From contig JAUVJB010000112.1 of assembly GCA_030592465.1 (NCBI GenBank), positions 1-9,695 on the forward strand: a stretch of 9,695 bases of DNA, written 5' to 3'. The DNA is from Bacteroidota bacterium (GTDB taxonomy: Bacteria > Bacteroidota > Bacteroidia > Bacteroidales > B39-G9). Position numbers and translations under genes: made by a program. Each line of letters starts with the position of its first letter. The stretch's first letter is position 1. Positions 6,370 through 9,695 of the stretch are shown here, piece after piece. The notes beneath the pieces are model-generated. The model was given only the letters and a program-made list of their open reading frames with translations. It was not told where the DNA came from and did no database searches.

Positions 6370-8331
6370 CTAACCATAAAACTCCTGTTTTTGTGCTGTT
6401 AAATTTTCACTTTCATGATTGAATTCTTCCCAGATATTCATTTCTTTTTTTAATTCATTTTTCAACCATTCATATTTTTTATACAATGTATTGCTGTCTA
6501 AATTAGTGTTTTGCTCAGGGTTGGAAAATAAATTATCAACTTCGGCAATATCTTTTTCAATCTCAGCAATTTTGCTCTCCGACTTTTTAATATTATTTTC
6601 TACTTTGTTGATTTTTCTCTCAAACTCTTTTCTCTTTTTGTATAATAATTTATTTGATGAGTTTTGATTTTTTCCTGCATCAACTTTAGTTTCCTTTAAT
6701 TTTTTTTCTAGTTCTTTAAACGAAGCAATTCTGTTTTTTTCTAAAAATTCATGAATGCCTCCAAGATACTGCTTTATATTTTTATCTTTAAATTCATAAA
6801 CTTTTTCAGACAAACCATCTAAAAAATATCTATCGTGAGACACTACAATTAAAGTTCCGGTATAATTAGTTAAAGCTTGTTTTATAATGTCTTTTGATTG
6901 AATATCGAGGTGATTAGTAGGCTCGTCAAGCACTAATAAATTATATGGTTGTAATAACAGTCTTATAAATGCTAACCTTGCTTTTTCGCCACCTGAAAGC
7001 ACCTCAACTTTTTTGTCAATATCATCACCTCTAAATAAAAAAGTAGCTAAGATATCGCGAATTTTTGTACGAATATCACCAACAGCAACATCATCAATAG
7101 TTTGAAAAACAGTTTTGCTTTTATCTAACATATCTGTTTGATTTTGAGCAAAATACCCCACATTTACATTATGTCCTATTTTTAGGTCTCCATCGTGTTG
7201 CAACTTGCCACAAATTATTTTAGAAAGAGTAGTTTTCCCTTCGCCATTCTTGCCAACAAAACTAATATGTTCGCCTCTTTCTATGGTTAAATTAATATCA
7301 TCTAATATTAACTTATCGTCAAAACTTTTTGCTAAATGTTTTGTTTCAACAACAACTAAGCCTGAACGCGGTGCAGAAGGAAATCTGAATTTTATTGAAG
7401 AAACATCGTCAACATCAATTTTAATAATATTCATTTTTTTAAGCTGCTTAATACGCGATTGTACTTGTACAGCTTTCGTTGCCTGATATCTAAACCTATT
7501 AATAAATTGCGTTGTTTCTTCAATTTTCTTTTGTTGATTTTTATAAGCAGCTAATTGTTGTTCAATTCTTTCTTTTCGTAAAATTCGGAATTTTGAATAC
7601 GACACTTTATAATCGTACAGTTTGCCTAATGATATTTCAACTGTCCTTTTTGTTATATTATCGAGAAATACTCTATCGTGCGAAACTAACAATACAGCAC
7701 CTTTGTAATTTTTGAGATAATCTTCGAGCCACTGAATAGACACAATATCAAGATGATTGGTAGGCTCATCTAATAAAATTAAATCAGGTTGTCGCAATAA
7801 TATTTTAGCAAGTTCAATCCTCATCATCCAACCACCGCTAAATTCTGTTGTCTGCCGGTTAAAATCACTTTTTGAAAAACCAAGTCCTGTTAATGTTTGT
7901 TCAACATTGACATGAAGAGTGTTGCCTCCGAGAATATTAAACTGTTCGTTTTTTTCGGTTAATTGATTAATTAAGTTCATGTAATCGTCTGATTCATAAT
8001 CTGTACGATTAATAATTTGATGATTAATGGTATTTATTTCATTTTCAATATATAGAATATCGGCAAAAGCAGACAAAGTCTCATCAATAACAGTTTTGCC
8101 TCGATTAAGTATCATGTGTTGAGGCAGATAACCGATTGTTGTTCCCTGAGGCACAACAATGCCGCCTTTTGTTGCTTTTTGCAAACCTGCAATTGCTTTA
8201 AGTAAAGTTGTCTTCCCGGCACCGTTTTTACCTGTTAATCCTATTTTGTCGTTTGAATTGACAAAAAACGAAATGTTTTTAAATAACTCAAAACCTCCAA
8301 ATTCAATTGTTAATTGATTAACTGAAATCAT
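6370..8331 (-). CDS. ABC-F family ATPase with two nucleotide-binding domains
   Basis: The 653-residue protein has two ABC ATPase domains and no membrane segment, so it is not a transporter. Domain 1 has Walker A GKNGAGKT (34-41), signature FSGGW (164-168), Walker B LILLDEP (184-190) and VSHDR (216-220). Domain 2 has Walker A GKNGEGKT (360-367), signature LSGGE (445-449), Walker B LLVLDEP (465-471) and VSHDR (497-501). Between them a charged helical linker (about 225-320) matches the P-site tRNA-interaction region of ABC-F proteins. A lysine- and glutamate-rich coiled coil (about 530-650) ends the protein, as in Uup/YheS-type members. The family acts on ribosomes, relieving stalled states or modulating peptidyl transfer; some members confer antibiotic resistance. 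Nothing here indicates resistance, and housekeeping function is more likely. The gene converges with lpxD and diverges from the BtuF-like gene. Confidence 0.93.
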   Translation of the reverse strand: MISVNQLTIEFGGFELFKNISFFVNSNDKIGLTGKNGAGKTTLLKAIAGLQKATKGGIVVPQGTTIGYLPQHMILNRGKTVIDETLSAFADILYIENEINTINHQIINRTDYESDDYMNLINQLTEKNEQFNILGGNTLHVNVEQTLTGLGFSKSDFNRQTTEFSGGWMMRIELAKILLRQPDLILLDEPTNHLDIVSIQWLEDYLKNYKGAVLLVSHDRVFLDNITKRTVEISLGKLYDYKVSYSKFRILRKERIEQQLAAYKNQQKKIEETTQFINRFRYQATKAVQVQSRIKQLKKMNIIKIDVDDVSSIKFRFPSAPRSGLVVVETKHLAKSFDDKLILDDINLTIERGEHISFVGKNGEGKTTLSKIICGKLQHDGDLKIGHNVNVGYFAQNQTDMLDKSKTVFQTIDDVAVGDIRTKIRDILATFLFRGDDIDKKVEVLSGGEKARLAFIRLLLQPYNLLVLDEPTNHLDIQSKDIIKQALTNYTGTLIVVSHDRYFLDGLSEKVYEFKDKNIKQYLGGIHEFLEKNRIASFKELEKKLKETKVDAGKNQNSSNKLLYKKRKEFERKINKVENNIKKSESKIAEIEKDIAEVDNLFSNPEQNTNLDSNTLYKKYEWLKNELKKEMNIWEEFNHESENLTAQKQEFYG

Positions 8332-8381
8332 AAAATATTTTTTGTTTTTTTATATAAAAATGTAATTGATTAAATTGTTAA

Positions 8382-8414
8382 GACCTTCCAGAGTCTGAAA
8401 GACCTGGAAGAGTC
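8382..8414. repeat. Long imperfect hairpin in the divergent spacer
   Basis: GAC, CTTCCAG and GTC (8382-8384, 8385-8391, 8393-8395) pair with GAC, CTGGAAG and GTC (8401-8403, 8404-8410, 8412-8414). The result is a 13-bp stem with two single-A bulges (8392 and 8411) and a TGAAA loop (8396-8400). It lies 50 bp upstream of the ABC-F start and would be in or near its promoter. Similar CTTCCAG/CTGGAAG hairpins are familiar intergenic repeats in Bacteroidota. Confidence 0.5.
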
Positions 8415-8452
8415 GGATTAACTGTTCAATTGTTAAACTTTAATTTTAAACG

Positions 8453-8494
8453 CTGTCAGTAGCTTCGCACTCTGACAGTCCGCCAGCCGACGGA
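8453..8494. repeat. Hairpin followed by a degenerate GC-rich palindrome
   Basis: CTGTCAG (8453-8459) and CTGACAG (8472-8478) are perfect reverse complements with a 12-base loop containing GCTTCGC. Directly after it, TCCGCCAGCCGACGGA (8479-8494) is an imperfect copy of the palindrome at 3849-3864. No gene lies here. Confidence 0.5.
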
Positions 8495-8498
8495 TTTA

Positions 8499-8547
8499 AA
8501 CGTTAAACTCTAAACATTGAACATTGAACATTAAACTCTAAACGTTA
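8499..8547. repeat. Seven tandem 7-bp units in mirror order
   Basis: The 49 bases divide cleanly into seven heptamers, each starting AA. In order they are AACGTTA, AACTCTA, AACATTG, AACATTG, AACATTA, AACTCTA, AACGTTA. The unit types therefore read A-B-C-C-C'-B-A. The string TTAAACTCTAAAC also recurs exactly at 8503-8515 and 8531-8543, 28 bp (four units) apart. The array ends 8 bases before the likely -7 box of the BtuF-like gene. Confidence 0.65.
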
Positions 8548-8554
8548 AATTTAT

Positions 8555-8562
8555 TATATTTG
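8555..8562 (+). promoter_or_regulatory. Possible -7 box for the BtuF-like gene
   Basis: TATATTTG is an exact fit to TAnnTTTG, 33 bases upstream of the ATG at 8596. The expected transcription start, about 8568-8570, would fall on the ATG of a small 8-codon reading frame. The position where a -33 element should lie is inside the heptamer array, and no TTTG is present there. Confidence 0.4.
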
Positions 8563-8569
8563 CTTCAAT

Positions 8570-8596
8570 ATGCAAAAAAATACTAAATCTTTGTAA
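8570..8596 (+). other. Possible 8-codon leader reading frame overlapping the next start
   Basis: ATG at 8570 opens a frame of eight codons (MQKNTKSL) that ends in TAA at 8594-8596. That stop overlaps the ATG of the BtuF-like gene as TAATG, the arrangement used in translational coupling. Such a short frame can arise by chance, and no peptide function is implied. Confidence 0.2.
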
Positions 8597-9375
8597 TGAG
8601 AAAGAAATTTGTCGATAATTTATCAAAAGAAATAATAATAAATTTCCCACCTCAGCGAATTATCTCGTTGGTGCCGTCAATTACCGAACTATTATTTGAT
8701 TTGGGATTGAACAATGAAATAGTCGGAATAACAAAATATTGTGTTCATCATAGAGAACTAATTAAAAATAAAACAATTGTTGGCGGCGTTAAAAATATTG
8801 ATTTTAACAAGATTAATGCTCTTAAACCTGATTTAATAGTAGCAAACAAAGAAGAAAACGACAAAGATGAGATTTTACAATTGGCTGAAAATCATAGCGT
8901 TTGGATTAGTGATGTAAAAAGTTTTAATCAAGCCTTAAGTTTAATAAAAAATATTGGTGAACTTACAGACAAAAATGAGGCAGCTCAAAAAATCAATAAA
9001 AAAATTATTGAAAAATTTTATAATAATAAGATTGCAAAAAGAAACATAAGAGTTGCTTACTTAATATGGAAAGACCCGTATATCACAATTAGTAAAAACA
9101 CTTTTGTTAATGATATGATTGAGATGTGCGGATTAATAAATGTTTTTGCCGAAAAAACAGAGCAATATCCAAAAATTACCATTAACGAAATAGAACAAGC
9201 AAAACCTGATTTTGTGTTATTATCATCTGAACCATATAGTTTTAATAACGATGATGCAAAAGAATTTAAACACAGGTTGCCGTCTTTTGAAATAAAATTT
9301 GTTGATGGCGAAATGTTTTCATGGTATGGCTCACATATACTGAAATCGTATGATTATTTTAGGGGTTTGTTTTGA
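8596..9375 (+). CDS. BtuF-like helical-backbone metal/corrinoid receptor lacking a signal peptide
   Basis: The 259-residue protein has the fold of the class III periplasmic binding proteins that serve BtuCD, FhuBC and related ABC importers. The N-lobe opens with PPQRIISLVPSITELLFDLG (18-37, first lobe), then VGITKYCVH (43-51), VGGVKNIDFNKINALKPDL (62-80) and IVANKEEN (81-88). The long backbone helix lies about 108-145. The C-lobe includes YLIWKDPYITI (155-165), INEIEQAKPDFVLLSS (196-211) and GEMFSWYGSHI (238-248). No signal sequence is present: MRKKFVDNLSKEI runs straight into the first strand. Signal-less relatives occur in Bacteroidota to my knowledge and may act in the cytoplasm as corrinoid or metal binders, but the ligand is unknown. 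No btuC or btuD gene is nearby. The ATG at 8596 is the only in-frame start that fits. Confidence 0.85.
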   Translation: MRKKFVDNLSKEIIINFPPQRIISLVPSITELLFDLGLNNEIVGITKYCVHHRELIKNKTIVGGVKNIDFNKINALKPDLIVANKEENDKDEILQLAENHSVWISDVKSFNQALSLIKNIGELTDKNEAAQKINKKIIEKFYNNKIAKRNIRVAYLIWKDPYITISKNTFVNDMIEMCGLINVFAEKTEQYPKITINEIEQAKPDFVLLSSEPYSFNNDDAKEFKHRLPSFEIKFVDGEMFSWYGSHILKSYDYFRGLF

Positions 9376-9490
9376 CAATTAACAAGTTCACCAGCTATCG
9401 CGGATTTGTAATCCGTGCCTAATATGTTGCTTGGAATCACGGATTACAAACATGAGATAGTTGTTATATGTTAGCGTATTAGCTTTCGTT
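9376..9490. repeat. Inverted repeat after the BtuF-like gene
   Basis: TTTGTAATCCGTG (9405-9417) and CACGGATTACAAA (9438-9450) are perfect 13-bp reverse complements with a 20-base loop. Outer arms CTATC (9395-9399) and GATAG (9456-9460) extend the symmetry after a poorly paired 5-base gap. A smaller hairpin, GGATT-TGT-AATCC (9402-9414), is nested in the left arm. Repeats containing GCGGATTTGTAATCCGTGCC are, as I recall, widespread between Bacteroidota genes. It could also terminate the BtuF-like transcript, whose stop codon lies 20 bases before the outer arm. Confidence 0.55.
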
Positions 9491-9695
9491 TTAATTTCTT
9501 GCAAATTCTAACAGGGGTTTAATATTTCCATTATCTCCTTCCCTAATTGCAGCTATATATTTTTTTCGTGTTTCATCGGCGTTAACCATATTAGAGTGAT
9601 TCCATGTAAAAACTTTTTTACCATAAATTGACTCAATTATGATATCAGACATAATTCGTTAATATCCACCACTTTCTGCCCAATTTTTTATATTG
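9491..9695 (-). pseudogene. Decayed C-terminal remnant of a Fic / 'mobile mystery protein B'-type gene
   Basis: On the minus strand the frame ending in TAA at 9491-9493 encodes MSDIIIESIYGKKVFTW followed by NADETRKKYIAAIREGDNG and NIKPLLEFARN, 53 residues from the ATG at 9652. This strongly resembles the C-terminus of Fic-domain proteins of the mobile mystery protein B type, where NGRHxRLMADLL ... FTWG ... YIxALRxAD ... PLLxFARS is usual. Just upstream in the same frame I read NWAESGGY, then a TAA (9659-9661), then RIMSD. The position matches where the Fic motif HPFxxGNGR should end, but the His, Arg and one codon are missing. The gene therefore looks broken, with the rest beyond the window edge. 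Intact Fic proteins usually AMPylate target proteins. A sequencing error, or a separate short protein from 9652, is less likely. Confidence 0.55.

Noticed and set aside
6419..7715. Three plus-strand frames of 67-93 codons opposite the ABC-F gene
   Set aside because: They are antisense to intact ATPase motifs and contain only low-complexity Phe/Leu/Ser sequence.
6370..8331. ABC-F gene considered as an antibiotic resistance determinant
   Set aside because: The sequence shows only family-wide motifs; no linker feature or neighbouring gene indicates resistance.
8499..8547. Heptamer array considered as a CRISPR array
   Set aside because: Units are 7 bp with no spacers, and no cas gene is present.
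8596..9375. BtuF-like gene considered as part of a cobalamin uptake operon
   Set aside because: No permease, ATPase or TonB-dependent receptor gene lies within the window next to it.

Overview
The window looks like chromosomal DNA from an AT-rich member of the Bacteroidota. Several things point there. A Pif1-type helicase carries an HRDC domain and a C-terminal helix-turn-helix tail. An HD phosphohydrolase sits directly before lpxD, an order I know from Bacteroidota. Likely -7 promoter boxes match TAnnTTTG. No purine-rich Shine-Dalgarno sequences stand before the genes. The intergenic spacers are full of short dispersed palindromes. LpxD shows a Gram-negative, lipid A-producing cell. The species cannot be named from this sequence.

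Layout, left to right. Positions 1-132 hold an intergenic repeat. Positions 133-2604 (+) encode the Pif1-like helicase. A small hairpin at 2650-2670 separates it from a convergent gene at 2703-3149 (-) for a small membrane-anchored Rieske-fold protein whose two usual histidine ligands are replaced. Only 19 bp divides that start codon from a divergent gene at 3169-3570 (+) for an exported, extremely basic protein of unknown function. A 432-bp spacer (3571-4002) holds no gene but several inverted and direct repeats. An HD-domain phosphohydrolase (4003-5244, +, TTG start) and lpxD (5278-6324, +) follow with a 33-bp gap. A perfect 28-nt palindrome begins at the base after the lpxD stop codon and separates it from a convergent ABC-F ATPase gene (6370-8331, -). 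The divergent spacer 8332-8595 holds two hairpins, a degenerate palindrome, and a 7-bp tandem array whose unit types run in mirror order. A gene for a BtuF-like metal or corrinoid receptor without a signal peptide (8596-9375, +) follows. The right edge has a long inverted repeat and what looks like the decayed C-terminus of a Fic/'mobile mystery protein B'-type gene (-).

Most genes are independent housekeeping functions: DNA unwinding, nucleotide or phosphoester hydrolysis, lipid A acylation, and ribosome-associated ATPase activity. Only the HD gene and lpxD look like a transcriptional neighbourhood, and lpxD probably also has its own promoter. The lpxC/fabZ and lpxA genes that often follow lpxD in Bacteroidota are absent; an opposing gene stands there instead. 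I see no convincing new multi-gene system. The points most worth a second look are the Rieske-like protein with substituted ligands, the highly basic exported protein beside it, the repeat-filled spacers, and the Fic remnant.
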